DNA of 64,000 nt from Mesorhizobium sp. M2A.F.Ca.ET.046.03.2.1. GTDB taxonomy: Bacteria; Pseudomonadota; Alphaproteobacteria; Rhizobiales; Rhizobiaceae. Made by a program: the position numbers and the translations under genes. The notes beneath the pieces are model-generated. The model saw nothing but the letters and a program-made list of their open reading frames with translations, did no database searches and was not told the origin of the DNA. Below are positions 8,659-16,757 of this stretch, in pieces (position 1 is the stretch's first letter; each line of letters starts with the position of its first letter). The stretch is taken from contig NZ_CP034449.1 of NCBI RefSeq assembly GCF_003952425.1, positions 4,092,001 to 4,156,000 of the forward strand, in the 5' to 3' direction.

Positions 8659-9476
8659 GGAGGCCTCCCTCGTTCTGGGTGCGTCTCGCCGCGCGGCGGC
8701 GCAGGATTTCGGCAATTGTCATCAGCGCGAAGGACGTTCGGCGTGACATAGTCGCCGACGGTCGGGATCATCACGATCAGCGCCGCCGAGATGACGCCGG
8801 GCGCCGACAGCGGCAGGGTGACGCGCAGGAAGGAGCGCAGCGGCCCGTCGCCGAGATCGGTCGCCGCTTCGAGCGTGCGGTCGACCTTCTCCAGCGAAAC
8901 GAAGATCGGCAGGATGGCGAAGGTCGCCCAGGCATGGGTGAGCGTGATGATGACGGCGGTGGAATTGTAGAGCAGCGCGTCCGACGGCTCGCTGATGATG
9001 CCAAGGCCCATCAGGCCGGAATTCAACACGCCATTGTAGCCAAGGATCACCTTCCACGACATCACGCGCAGCAGGTAGCTCGTCCAGAACGGGATGGTGA
9101 TGAGGAACAGCCACAGGCTTTTGTGGCGGCCGCCATGGAAGGAAATGAAATAGGCGATCGGGTAGGCGAGCGCCACCGTCAACAGGCTGACCGTCAGCGA
9201 GATGTAGAGCGAGCGCCAGAGCAGGTCGCGGTAGATCGGCTCGGTCAGCGCGATCCGGTAGTTCTCCAGGGTGAAGGTGTGGTCGATGGTGAGATAGTTC
9301 TGCGTCCAGAAGGAATGGGCGATAACGACCAGGATCGGCAGGACGAGAAGAATAAGGGCGTAGACAAAGGTGGGACTGATCAGGGCAAAGCCCTGGACGG
9401 CTTCCGACTGCAGAAGGGGATTTCGTCTGGCCCCCGCCATGCGCAACGGGGGCGACCCTTCCGCGGCAACCGTCAT
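8610..9476 (-). pseudogene. Truncated polyamine-type ABC permease (PotB-like), fused out of frame to a potC tail
   Basis: The first 248 residues are a normal PotB-like inner-membrane permease with about five membrane segments and the EAA loop (LEAATDLGDGPLRSFLRVTL, about residues 202-221), ending in the family-typical VGDYVTPN. After NVL at about 8735 the sequence becomes RADDNCRNPAPPRGETH, unrelated to permeases, up to the stop at 8610. The last membrane segment is lost. In another frame the same DNA encodes a PotC-like C-terminus, so a deletion has joined potB to the end of potC. ATG 9476 has GGAG 7 bases upstream. The frame can be extended to 9539 but without support. The protein is probably non-functional. 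Confidence 0.85.
8651..8745 (-). pseudogene. C-terminal remnant of the second permease gene (potC-like)
   Basis: Read leftwards from about 8740, one frame gives SFALMTIAEILRRRAARR and then TQNEGGLHA followed by TGA at 8653-8651. A hydrophobic end followed by a basic tail fits the C-terminus of a PotC-type permease. It overlaps the ATPase start codon exactly as in an intact pot operon. All upstream parts of this gene are missing, which places a deletion junction at about 8725-8745. Confidence 0.65.
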
Positions 9477-9544
9477 TGCAGCGCTCCGGGCGTGATTTCG
9501 GTAGCTGGCTCGGACTGTCCCGCCATTCGGCCTTCCCATTCGCT

Positions 9545-9573
9545 AGGATAACGTTCCGCTAGATCGTTATCCT
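9545..9573. promoter_or_regulatory. Inverted repeat upstream of the transporter operon
   Basis: AGGATAACG at 9545-9553 and its exact complement CGTTATCCT at 9565-9573 are separated by 11 bases. It lies directly upstream of the permease-ATPase operon, so it is a candidate operator, of different sequence from the TTGAA-N6-TTCAA sites. Confidence 0.5.
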
Positions 9574-9590
9574 GGCCTAACTCCTCGTTG

Positions 9591-9636
9591 AGCATGATCT
9601 TATCCGAAAACCGGTTCCCACTTTTCGGGATCATGC
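9591..9636. repeat. Palindromic intergenic repeat (GCATGATC type)
   Basis: Begins AGCATGATCTTATCCG and ends CTTTTCGGGATCATGC with AAAACCGGTTCCCA between; the arms pair to form a hairpin. From general knowledge this is a very common dispersed element in rhizobial genomes. Only one copy is in this window. Confidence 0.75.
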
Positions 9637-9757
9637 CTTGGCGCCGGCCGCCTGTTCCCGATTTATGCTTGGAGCGCGATCGCTCCTAGCTTGCCAGCTT
9701 TCTTTCATCATGAGCGCATCCGCCGATTGAAATCAAGCGCTATTTCTGCGATATTGA

Positions 9758-9773
9758 TTGAACGGATATTCAA
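9758..9773. promoter_or_regulatory. Putative operator TTGAA-N6-TTCAA, copy 2
   Basis: TTGAACGGATATTCAA lies 91 bases ahead of the aminotransferase start (9864). Arms and spacing are identical to the copies at 702 and 12545. Confidence 0.65.
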
Positions 9774-9863
9774 AATATAGCGACAGAAAGCCGAGTTTCC
9801 ATGGTCTTCCGCGTCGTTCGATGTTCGGTAAGAATTCGGCAACTCTGGCGATGCGAGGCGAAG

Positions 9864-11282
9864 ATGGCGGCTCAAAGCAAGATCAAGGCAAGCGAACTGA
9901 TCGGGCCTGGCGATGACGATGCGGTCGAGCTTGCCAAGCGCCATCTCGTCCAGCCCTGGCCCTATGCCGGCTCGGTCGGCGCCGAGGCGCGCACGCTGAT
10001 CGGCGAGGGCGACGGCATCTACATCACCGACGCCTCCGGCAAGCGGCTGATCGACGGCCCGGCCGGCATGTGGTGCATCAATGTCGGGCACCGCCGCGAG
10101 GAGCTGGCCAAGGTCATGTACGACCAGGCGATGGCGCTCTCCTACAACACCCCGTGGTACACTATGAACGCGCCATCGGCTGAGCTTGCCCGCCGCATCG
10201 CCGATGCGGCGCCCGGCGACCTCAGCCACACCTTCTTCACCACCGGCGGATCATCGGCGGTGGAGACGGCGCTGCGCTTCATGCAGTTCTGCAACAATGT
10301 GCGCGGACGGCCGGAGAAGAAGCTGATCCTCAGCCGTGGCGGCGCCTATCACGGTTCGACCTATCTCTCGGCCTCGCTCAACGGTCGTCCGCGCGATCAC
10401 GACTGGATGGACGGCGCAAGCGATCTGGTGATCAAGCTTTCCTCGCCCGATCCGTTCCGCCGGCCCAAAGGCATGAGCGTTGCCGCCTTCACCGACTTCC
10501 TGGTTGATCAGTTCCGCGACACGATCGCGCGCGTCGGCGCCGACCGCATCGGCGCTTTTGTCGGCGAGCCGGTGCAGGCCTCGGGCGGCGTCGTCGTGCC
10601 GCCGGACGGGTATCTGAAGCGCATCCGCCAGATCTGCCGCGAGAACGATATCCTCTATGTCTCGGACGAGGTGGTGACCGGCTTCGGCCGGCTCGGCCAT
10701 GTCTTCGCCTCCGGCGATGTGTTCGGCATCGATCCGGACATGATCACCTTCGCCAAGGGGATCACGTCGGGCTATTTCCCGCTCGGCGGCGTCATCATGT
10801 CCGAGCGGCTGCTGGAAGAGCTGCGCCGCTCCAACCATCCCGACGCATTGTTCGGTCATGGCCTCACCTACACGAGCCATCCGATCGGCTGCGCGGTGGC
10901 GCTGAAGAATCTCGACCTGCTGGAAGAGGGCGTGCTTCAGCACACCCGCGAGATCGCGCCCTATTTCCAGGCGCAGTTGAAGACGCTTGAAGAGCTGCCG
11001 CTGGTCGGCGAGGTGCGCGGCGTCGGCCTCATGGCTTGCGTCGAATGCGTGGCCGATCGCGAAAGCAAGGATCCGCTGCAACTCGACAAGAATGTCGGCA
11101 AACGCATCGACGCGCATTGCCACGAGCTCGGCCTTCTGGTGCGGCCGCTGATCAACATGTGCGTGATGTCGCCGCCGCTGATCATCACCAGGGAGCAGGT
11201 CGACGACATGGTGGCGATCCTGCGCGAAGGGATTTCGCGGACTATGGATGATTTGCGGAAGGAAGGCGTCTGGCGGGGGTAA
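9864..11282 (+). CDS. Class III (PLP) aminotransferase, probably amine:pyruvate type
   Basis: A 472-residue fold-type I aminotransferase. K298 in FAKGITSGYFPLGG is the expected Schiff-base lysine, D268 in SDEVVTGFGR binds the PLP ring, and TTGGSSAVETAL (about 126-137) binds the phosphate. Features such as GPAGMWCINVGH and NTPWYTMN match putrescine:pyruvate (SpuC-like) and related omega-transaminases. ATG 9864 has GAGG upstream; the frame extends to 9801 without support. It probably removes the amino group from the imported amine or its aldehyde product. The 16-bp operator at 9758 places it in the local regulon. Confidence 0.9.
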   Translation: MAAQSKIKASELIGPGDDDAVELAKRHLVQPWPYAGSVGAEARTLIGEGDGIYITDASGKRLIDGPAGMWCINVGHRREELAKVMYDQAMALSYNTPWYTMNAPSAELARRIADAAPGDLSHTFFTTGGSSAVETALRFMQFCNNVRGRPEKKLILSRGGAYHGSTYLSASLNGRPRDHDWMDGASDLVIKLSSPDPFRRPKGMSVAAFTDFLVDQFRDTIARVGADRIGAFVGEPVQASGGVVVPPDGYLKRIRQICRENDILYVSDEVVTGFGRLGHVFASGDVFGIDPDMITFAKGITSGYFPLGGVIMSERLLEELRRSNHPDALFGHGLTYTSHPIGCAVALKNLDLLEEGVLQHTREIAPYFQAQLKTLEELPLVGEVRGVGLMACVECVADRESKDPLQLDKNVGKRIDAHCHELGLLVRPLINMCVMSPPLIITREQVDDMVAILREGISRTMDDLRKEGVWRG

Positions 11283-11287
11283 AGTCT

Positions 11288-11318
11288 TTCCTTCTCCCCG
11301 CTTTACGGGGAGAAGGAA
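11288..11318. terminator. Palindrome between convergent genes (possible terminator)
   Basis: TTCCTTCTCCCCG, a CTTTA loop, and CGGGGAGAAGGAA form a perfect hairpin in the 40-bp gap between the aminotransferase and the Rieske gene. The arm CTTCTCCCCG resembles the repeat at 3572-3690. There is no strong T-run. Confidence 0.55.
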
Positions 11319-11322
11319 GAGC

Positions 11323-12525
11323 TCATCCCCTCGACCGCAGCGCGTCGTTCAGTCCCCACATGTCCTTTTCCTCGGGCGCCGTCTCCAGGTTCAGCACCGG
11401 GACCTGCCTGCGCAGATGGTCGTGGTGGGTGCGCACGCCGTACTCCAAATCCGACAAGTAGAAGCCTTCAAAAGCCTCCGACAGCATGGATTCGTTCGAC
11501 CACACCGAAAGCTGCACGTCCTCGTTCATGGTGTCGCGGTCGATGCGGTACGCAAGGTAGCGCGCCGCCGCCTGTTCGCGGGTCTCGTCCTTGTGGCGGT
11601 AGATGGCGCCGCGCAGCAGCGTCTCGCCGGTCGACAGCGGGAACTCCTGATAGAATTGGACGGATTCCGGCATGATCGACAGCGCGTTGTTGGGGAAGAT
11701 GCCGTAATAGATCCAGGCCTTGCGCAGATGCTCCGGCAGATGCGTGGCCTCGGGCGCGAGCTTGATGTATTCGCGCACGCTCCAGCGCCGGCCGGCATGT
11801 GGATTGTAGGTGGCGAAGGAGCGCGACACGCCATTGATGAAAGGCTCGTCGAAATAGGTGGCGCCGTAGAGGTCCTGCAGCGCCGGATGCGCCATGGCGA
11901 CGTGATAGCCTTCATTGTCGACGTCGCGCACCGACTTCCAGTTGACCGGCGATTTCTGGGTCCAGATGCCCCAGGACGGCACCATGTCGGCGACGTTGTA
12001 ATGCGCCATCTCGGCTTCGATCGGCTTGAGCAGCTCGGCCACCGAGGGCTGCGGGCCGCCCTTGCGGAAGCGGATGAAGATGAACCCCATCCAGATTTCG
12101 AGGTCGAGCGGCATCAGGCCGAACTCGGTCTTGTCGAGCTCGGGGAAGGAGCGCGGACGGGCAGCGCCGCGCAGCGTGCCGTCGAGATTGTAGACCCAGC
12201 CGTGGAACGGGCAGACCAGCGCGTTCTTGCAGCTGCCCTGGCTGTCGGCTACGACGCGGCTGCCGCGGTGGCGGCACATGTTGTTGAAGGCGCGCACGAC
12301 GCCGTCCTTGCCGCGCACGATCAGCGCGCGTTCGCCGATGACGTCCATGGTCAAATAGTCGCCCGGTTTCGGCACGTCGGAGACATGGCCGGCGATCTGC
12401 CAGTGATTGCGAAAGACATATTCCTTCTCGAGCTCGAGAAGGGCGTTGGAATGGTAGCTCCACCCCGGCAAACCCCGCCGGTCCCAATCGTTGGGGATCG
12501 CCACGTCACGGAGGTGCGGGTTCAT
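11323..12525 (-). CDS. Rieske [2Fe-2S] aromatic-ring/quaternary-amine oxygenase, large subunit
   Basis: A 400-residue Rieske non-heme iron oxygenase. The cluster ligands are C84 and H86 (CRHRG) and C105 and H108 (CPFHGW). The mononuclear iron site is seen in DNEGYHVAMAHPAL (H208, H213). Family members of this length that lie in amine clusters demethylate or cleave quaternary amines (betaine, carnitine or stachydrine type). No reductase or small subunit is nearby. The promoter carries the third TTGAA-N6-TTCAA operator only 20 bases ahead of the start codon, so control by the TetR/BetI regulator is likely. The substrate is unknown. Confidence 0.88.
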   Translation of the reverse strand: MNPHLRDVAIPNDWDRRGLPGWSYHSNALLELEKEYVFRNHWQIAGHVSDVPKPGDYLTMDVIGERALIVRGKDGVVRAFNNMCRHRGSRVVADSQGSCKNALVCPFHGWVYNLDGTLRGAARPRSFPELDKTEFGLMPLDLEIWMGFIFIRFRKGGPQPSVAELLKPIEAEMAHYNVADMVPSWGIWTQKSPVNWKSVRDVDNEGYHVAMAHPALQDLYGATYFDEPFINGVSRSFATYNPHAGRRWSVREYIKLAPEATHLPEHLRKAWIYYGIFPNNALSIMPESVQFYQEFPLSTGETLLRGAIYRHKDETREQAAARYLAYRIDRDTMNEDVQLSVWSNESMLSEAFEGFYLSDLEYGVRTHHDHLRRQVPVLNLETAPEEKDMWGLNDALRSRG

Positions 12526-12544
12526 CGGAATGCTCTTCTTTTTG

Positions 12545-12560
12545 TTGAATACTCATTCAA
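12545..12560. promoter_or_regulatory. Putative operator TTGAA-N6-TTCAA, copy 3
   Basis: TTGAATACTCATTCAA has 6-bp perfect arms (TTGAAT/ATTCAA). It lies 20-35 bases upstream of the Rieske gene start at 12525, overlapping the expected promoter. Confidence 0.7.
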
Positions 12561-13002
12561 TATAGACATATTTTCCATTGAAATGCAACGGCTTGTAGGA
12601 ATATGGAAATGCCAAGGCTGTAAGTTCGACCTCGTCTGGGCCGGAAAAATCCCGTAGAATCCGGGCCTTAATCGAGGAAGCGGAACGGCGGTTGCGAGCG
12701 CCGGTGCCCGCGTCGGAAAGGGCATGTTTCGATTGATGCCGAGCTGCGGCAGACGACAGCGACGCGCTCGATACAAGCATTGCTGTGTGAGGCTGTTTAC
12801 AGTCGGGCAGGCGCGACAGGCGCATAGCTGCGCCAACCAGCTTCGATAGTCGGTCGAATGGTTGCCGTGGATCGGAAGGCCGCACCGCTCAGCGTCTGTT
12901 TCAATCCTGTTACACAGGCAATCGCCGCCAATCATCCGACTGTTACGTGGTGCGACTAAGTTCGTTTCACAGCAAAAAGAAAGATAACGAAGGGAACACC
13001 CT
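12561..13002. other. Intergenic stretch without recognised genes
   Basis: About 440 bases. Open frames here have no recognisable protein character. It must hold the promoters of the Rieske gene and of the gene at 13003, but I see no clear further element. Confidence 0.5.
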
Positions 13003-13413
13003 ATGTTTGCGAAAGTTCATGCCGCCGATACCAATCGCCGCCAGCATGGCCCGGAGCGCAATGACCGCCGGCCGAAACTTGCGCTGCGCCAGCGCGCCAG
13101 CGACCATCCGATGGCGATGTTCATGCTGATCGGCGCCTGCGCCTTCGTCGGCATGCTGGCCGCGCCCGCCTCCGGTCCGGCCTTCGCTTCGATCAACCCG
13201 CCGGCCAATGTCGTTGAAGGCGCGCAGACCACGCTCAAGACCGCCCGCCTGCCGGAATCTGCGATCGACTTTGCCTGTAAGGGCCAGAACTGGGGCGCCG
13301 AGAGCGTCGAGTGCCTGCGCGCCATCGCCGAGCAGTCCGGCCAGCACCGTGAGCGCGCTGTGCGCATGATCGCCAACGCCGCCCCGGTCACCAACACGCC
13401 GAACATTTTTTAA
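13003..13413 (+). CDS. Small membrane-anchored or secreted protein, unknown function
   Basis: A 136-residue protein, not recognised. Residues 1-35 are polar and basic; residues about 36-60 (PMAMFMLIGACAFVGMLAA) form a membrane segment or late signal sequence ending near AFA-S. The remainder is a small exported domain with a pair of cysteines (DFACKGQNWG and VECLRAIA) that could form a disulfide. A strong terminator follows at 13449, so it is a single-gene unit with a proper end. Confidence 0.7.
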   Translation: MFAKVHAADTNRRQHGPERNDRRPKLALRQRASDHPMAMFMLIGACAFVGMLAAPASGPAFASINPPANVVEGAQTTLKTARLPESAIDFACKGQNWGAESVECLRAIAEQSGQHRERAVRMIANAAPVTNTPNIF

Positions 13414-13448
13414 GACCTCCCCAGAGCGCTCCCTCCTGCGCTCAAGTC

Positions 13449-13487
13449 AGGCTCCCGCCGCTGAAGTCGGTCGGGAGCCTCTTTTTT
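13449..13487 (+). terminator. Rho-independent terminator
   Basis: AGGCTCCCG and CGGGAGCCT pair around a 13-base loop, followed by CTTTTTT. It ends the unit of the gene at 13003. Confidence 0.85.
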
Positions 13488-13632
13488 GGGGTCTGCCCAT
13501 ATTCAGGTGAGGCCGGCCTGCGAAGGGTGGCCTCCTGCGCTTCCGGTGCTCACGTACTTTAAGTACGCTCCGCTCCGGTTCTCGGAAGCCACCCTTCTCG
13601 GCTCGGCCTGACCTGAATCTGAACAGACCCCG
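13488..13632. repeat. Large imperfect inverted repeat
   Basis: Outer arms GGGTCTG/CAGACCC, then ATTCAGGTGAGGCCG against CGGCCTGACCTGAAT, then GAAGGGTGGC against GCCACCCTTC, around a centre CGTACTTTAAGTACG. The whole 145 bp can fold into one long hairpin. It sits between a terminator and the 3' end of the histidine kinase gene. Confidence 0.75.
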
Positions 13633-13682
13633 CGCAGGCGCCAAGTCGGAATTCGGCCGCGCGCCTTTCCAGGTTAGCCCGC

Positions 13683-15791
13683 TCAGATATGGGAGCCATT
13701 GTCGGCCGCGGCTGCGGCCTCGTCGGCTACCGCCGACAGGATGCCGCGGACGTCGAGCGTCGAGAAGGGCTTTTCCAGAATGTGCGGGCGCTGCGGCGGC
13801 GGCAGCGCTTCGATCTCCGCCTTGGCGCCGATGAGGTCGCCGGTCACCAGCACGAAGCGCTTGGCCAAAGCGGGCTGCTGCGAGAGCAGCTCGCGGTAGA
13901 TCGCGATGCCGCTAGTGCCCGGCATGCGCAGGTCGGAAAAGACGATGTCCGGCGGCATATGGCCCGTGAGCACGTCGGCGGCGGAGGTCCAGCTTGCCAC
14001 CACGCGCGACTTGAGCCCCATCAGCTCCAGTATATCCGAAAGCGAGCCCGCGACGTCGGGCTCGTCGTCGATGATCAACGCATGGCGCAACCCGCTCGAG
14101 CGCGCCGGCCCTTCACCCGCGCTTGCGGCACCGCCGGCAATCGCCGGCAATTGCACGACGAAGCGCGCGCCGGTCGGTTGCACTTCCTCGAACCAGATGT
14201 TGCCGTTGTGGCGCTCGACGATCGACTTCGAGATCGACAGGCCGATGCCGGTGCCAACCCCGACCGGCTTGGTGGTGAAATAGGATTCGAAGATTCGCGC
14301 GCGGATCGCCTCGGGAATGCCCGGGCCGTTGTCCTCGACGGAGAAGCCCGGATTGCCGTGCTCGTTGCGGAATGTCCGCACCTTGATGATCCGCTCGCCG
14401 GTGATGCCGGCCAGCGCATGCTGGCTGTTGATGAGGAAGTTCGCCGCCACCTGGGTGATATGGTCGGCGTCGGCCATGGCAAGCAGCGGCCCGGTGGCGA
14501 AATCGGTGTCGATGATGATGCCGCTGGAGCGGGCACCATAGGCGGTGACTTCGAGCGCCGAGCGCATCACCTGGTTGAGATCGGTCTCGGCCTGCTCGGT
14601 CGGGTGCAGCCGCACCATCGACAGGAAGCTCTTGACGATGCGGCCGCAGCGCTCGGCGGCCGCGCGCACCTTCTCGGCGCGCACCTTGGTCTGCGGATCG
14701 CCGGCGAATTCGTGCAGCAGCGTCGACTGCGCCACCACCACTGCCAGCGGGTTGTTGAGCTCGTGCGAGACCCCGGCGAGCAGCGAGCCCATCGCCGCCA
14801 TCTTCTCGTTCTGGTGCAGCTTCTCGCGCTGGCGGTTGATCTCCTCCTCGGCCTGCAGCTTTTCGCGCAGGTCGCGGATCGAGCCGAAGATCAGGCGGCG
14901 GTCGGCAACGCGCATCTCCGTCGCCGTCAGCTCGATCGGGAAAATCTCGCCGGCTGCGTTCTGGGTGACGGTCTCCAGGCGCTGGCCGACCATCGGCGCG
15001 CCGCGGCCCGCCATGTATTCGGCACCCGAGGCGTAGCCCTTGCGGTAATATATCGGAACGATGGTATCGAGCAGGTCCTTGCCGAGGATGGAGCTGCGCT
15101 GGAAGCCGAACATCTTCTCGGCGGCCGGATTGAACTCGATGATCGAGCCCGTCTCGTCGATGACGATGATGGCGTCTAGGGAGGCCTGCAGCATGGTGCG
15201 GCGGATCACCTCGCTGGCATGCGCCTCGGATGGCGAGCGCTCGATGGCGTCGCCGATGGCCAGAGCGATGATGTGCAGCGTCGCCTCTTCCTCATCCGTC
15301 CATTCGCGCTCGGCGACGCAGTCGTTGACCGCCAGCGTGCCCCAGAGGTGGCCATGCGCGAAAACGGAGACGGACAGGAACGACTTGATGCTCTGCTTCT
15401 CGAAGTCGTCCCGCAGGAAACCGTCCAAGTTGCGTGTGTGGCCGGAGAAGATCTTGCCCTGCCGCTCGTCTTCCTGCAGGCGCTCCAGCAAGGTATCCGA
15501 GTTGATGATCGACTGCATTATCACCGTGGGCGAGGCCAGGTCGCCGCCGGAGTCGGGGTCGATCCAGTAGGCGGCGACCGACTGGGCGAAACCTTCGCCC
15601 GGCAATTCACGCAGCCGGAAGAGAATGCCGCGCTGGCAATCCATCTTGCGGCACACCGTCTCCAGTATGCCGTCCATCTCGCGCTGCCAGTCGCCCGCCT
15701 CGCGCAGGCGGCGCACGACATGCACGGCCGCCATCGCTGCGCCGCCCGGGCGCGAGGCATGCGTATCGGTGCGTGCTGCATCGGCAGTCAT
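13683..15791 (-). CDS. Hybrid sensor histidine kinase (GAF-PAS-HisKA-HATPase-receiver)
   Basis: A 702-residue cytoplasmic sensor without membrane segments. In order: a GAF domain (about 20-185), a PAS domain (about 195-310, IVIDETGSIIEFNPAAEKMFGF), HisKA with the phospho-accepting H343 in GVSHELNNPLAV, an HATPase (VEDNGPGIPEAI and GVGTGIGLSISKSIV), and a C-terminal receiver with IVFSDLRMPGTSG. ATG 15791 has GGA 7 bases upstream, while the frame extension to 15926 runs through a dispersed repeat and is probably untranslated. The OmpR-type regulator gene lies upstream in the same direction, and the two probably form one signalling unit. Confidence 0.9.
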   Translation of the reverse strand: MTADAARTDTHASRPGGAAMAAVHVVRRLREAGDWQREMDGILETVCRKMDCQRGILFRLRELPGEGFAQSVAAYWIDPDSGGDLASPTVIMQSIINSDTLLERLQEDERQGKIFSGHTRNLDGFLRDDFEKQSIKSFLSVSVFAHGHLWGTLAVNDCVAEREWTDEEEATLHIIALAIGDAIERSPSEAHASEVIRRTMLQASLDAIIVIDETGSIIEFNPAAEKMFGFQRSSILGKDLLDTIVPIYYRKGYASGAEYMAGRGAPMVGQRLETVTQNAAGEIFPIELTATEMRVADRRLIFGSIRDLREKLQAEEEINRQREKLHQNEKMAAMGSLLAGVSHELNNPLAVVVAQSTLLHEFAGDPQTKVRAEKVRAAAERCGRIVKSFLSMVRLHPTEQAETDLNQVMRSALEVTAYGARSSGIIIDTDFATGPLLAMADADHITQVAANFLINSQHALAGITGERIIKVRTFRNEHGNPGFSVEDNGPGIPEAIRARIFESYFTTKPVGVGTGIGLSISKSIVERHNGNIWFEEVQPTGARFVVQLPAIAGGAASAGEGPARSSGLRHALIIDDEPDVAGSLSDILELMGLKSRVVASWTSAADVLTGHMPPDIVFSDLRMPGTSGIAIYRELLSQQPALAKRFVLVTGDLIGAKAEIEALPPPQRPHILEKPFSTLDVRGILSAVADEAAAAADNGSHI

Positions 15792-15835
15792 GGTAAATTC
15801 CAGGCCCGGACGTCGGTCGTTCAGAGCACCCTTCG

Positions 15836-15943
15836 TTCCCGCGGAAACGGCGAACCGCTCTATCGCTTTGTTTTGACGCAATTCCGGACGGAAGGCTACG
15901 GCGAAACCGCCGAGCCTACCACTCACACTTTTCCTGGAATTGC
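15836..15943. repeat. Dispersed palindromic repeat, copy 2, with a half copy of its companion
   Basis: GCAATTCCGGACGG at 15878 and CTTTTCCTGGAATTGC ending at 15943 are the arms of the family, but about 20 extra bases lie between them. The preceding GGAAACGGCGAACCGCTCTA is a half copy of the companion palindrome that is complete at 29221-29261. Confidence 0.7.
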
Positions 15944-15944
15944 T

Positions 15945-16733
15945 TTAGTTGGCGTCGCCATTCGGCAGCGAGAAGATATAGCCTTCGCCGCGCACCGTGC
16001 GCAGGAATTTCGGATTGGCTGGGTCGGCCTCGATCTTCTTTCGCAGCCGCATGATGCGGATGTCGACCGCGCGTGACGATTCCGGGTCCTCGACGAAGCC
16101 GATGGCTTCCGAAATCGCCGCGCGCGTCAGGAGGCGGTTGGCGCGGGTGAGGAAAACCTCGAGCACGTCGAATTCGCTCTTGGCCATCTCGATCACCGCG
16201 CCATTGGCGGCGGTGACCAGGCGACCGTCGAAATCGGCCTGAAAGCCGCCGAAATTCATGAAACGCCGATTGCCGGTCTCGGCCTTTGCGGCTTGCGGCT
16301 CGGCCGGCTGCGGCACGCGGCGCAAAACGCTGCGCACCCGCGCCAGCACCTCGCGCAATTCGTACGGCTTGACGATGTAATCGTCGGCGCCGAGCTCCAG
16401 CCCGACGATGCGGTCGAGCGCGGTGCCGGCTGCGGTGGCATAGATGATGCCGATCGGCGTCTTCGAGCGCAGCCAGCGGCCGAGCGACAGCCCGTCCTCA
16501 CCGGGCATGGCGATGTCGAGGATGGCAAGGTGAAAGGGCTGCGTTTCGAACAGCGCGCGCGCCGCCACGGCATTCTCGGCCGTCACGACGTCATAGCCGC
16601 TGGCGCCGAGATACTCAGCCACGGCCTCCCTCAGATCCGGTTCGTCCTCGACGACGATGATGCGTGCCTTCACGACGCGCTCGCTCCCGCTTTCAGCGGA
16701 AAGTAGATTGGGTATAAACATGATGTCCAGCAC
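15945..16733 (-). CDS. OmpR/PhoB-type response regulator
   Basis: An N-terminal receiver (RIIVVEDEPDLREAV, phospho-acceptor D in LAILDIAMPGEDG, conserved K in DDYIVKPYELREVLARV) is followed by a winged helix (EFDVLEVFLTRANRLLTRAAI, then DIRIMRLRKKIE and RTVRGEGYIF). A GTG at 16673, just ahead of KARIIVVED and with GGGAG 10 bases upstream, is a serious alternative to the ATG at 16733. It probably receives phosphate from the adjacent hybrid kinase. A divergent, receiver-degenerate regulator starts 25 bases away at 16758, so the two share a promoter region. Confidence 0.9.
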   Translation of the reverse strand: MLDIMFIPNLLSAESGSERVVKARIIVVEDEPDLREAVAEYLGASGYDVVTAENAVAARALFETQPFHLAILDIAMPGEDGLSLGRWLRSKTPIGIIYATAAGTALDRIVGLELGADDYIVKPYELREVLARVRSVLRRVPQPAEPQAAKAETGNRRFMNFGGFQADFDGRLVTAANGAVIEMAKSEFDVLEVFLTRANRLLTRAAISEAIGFVEDPESSRAVDIRIMRLRKKIEADPANPKFLRTVRGEGYIFSLPNGDAN

Positions 16734-16757
16734 TCATCTCGAGTTGTCTGTGGCGGG

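Noticed and set aside
11248..12657. A 469-codon plus-strand open frame opposite the Rieske oxygenase
   Set aside because: Shadow of the Rieske gene; no recognisable domain, and it would overlap two well-supported genes.
12522..12935. A 137-codon minus-strand open frame upstream of the Rieske gene
   Set aside because: Cys/Arg-rich without domains and without ribosome binding site; it spans the operator region.
13689..15179. A 496-codon plus-strand open frame opposite the hybrid kinase
   Set aside because: Shadow frame with low-complexity composition; the kinase on the other strand has all its domains.
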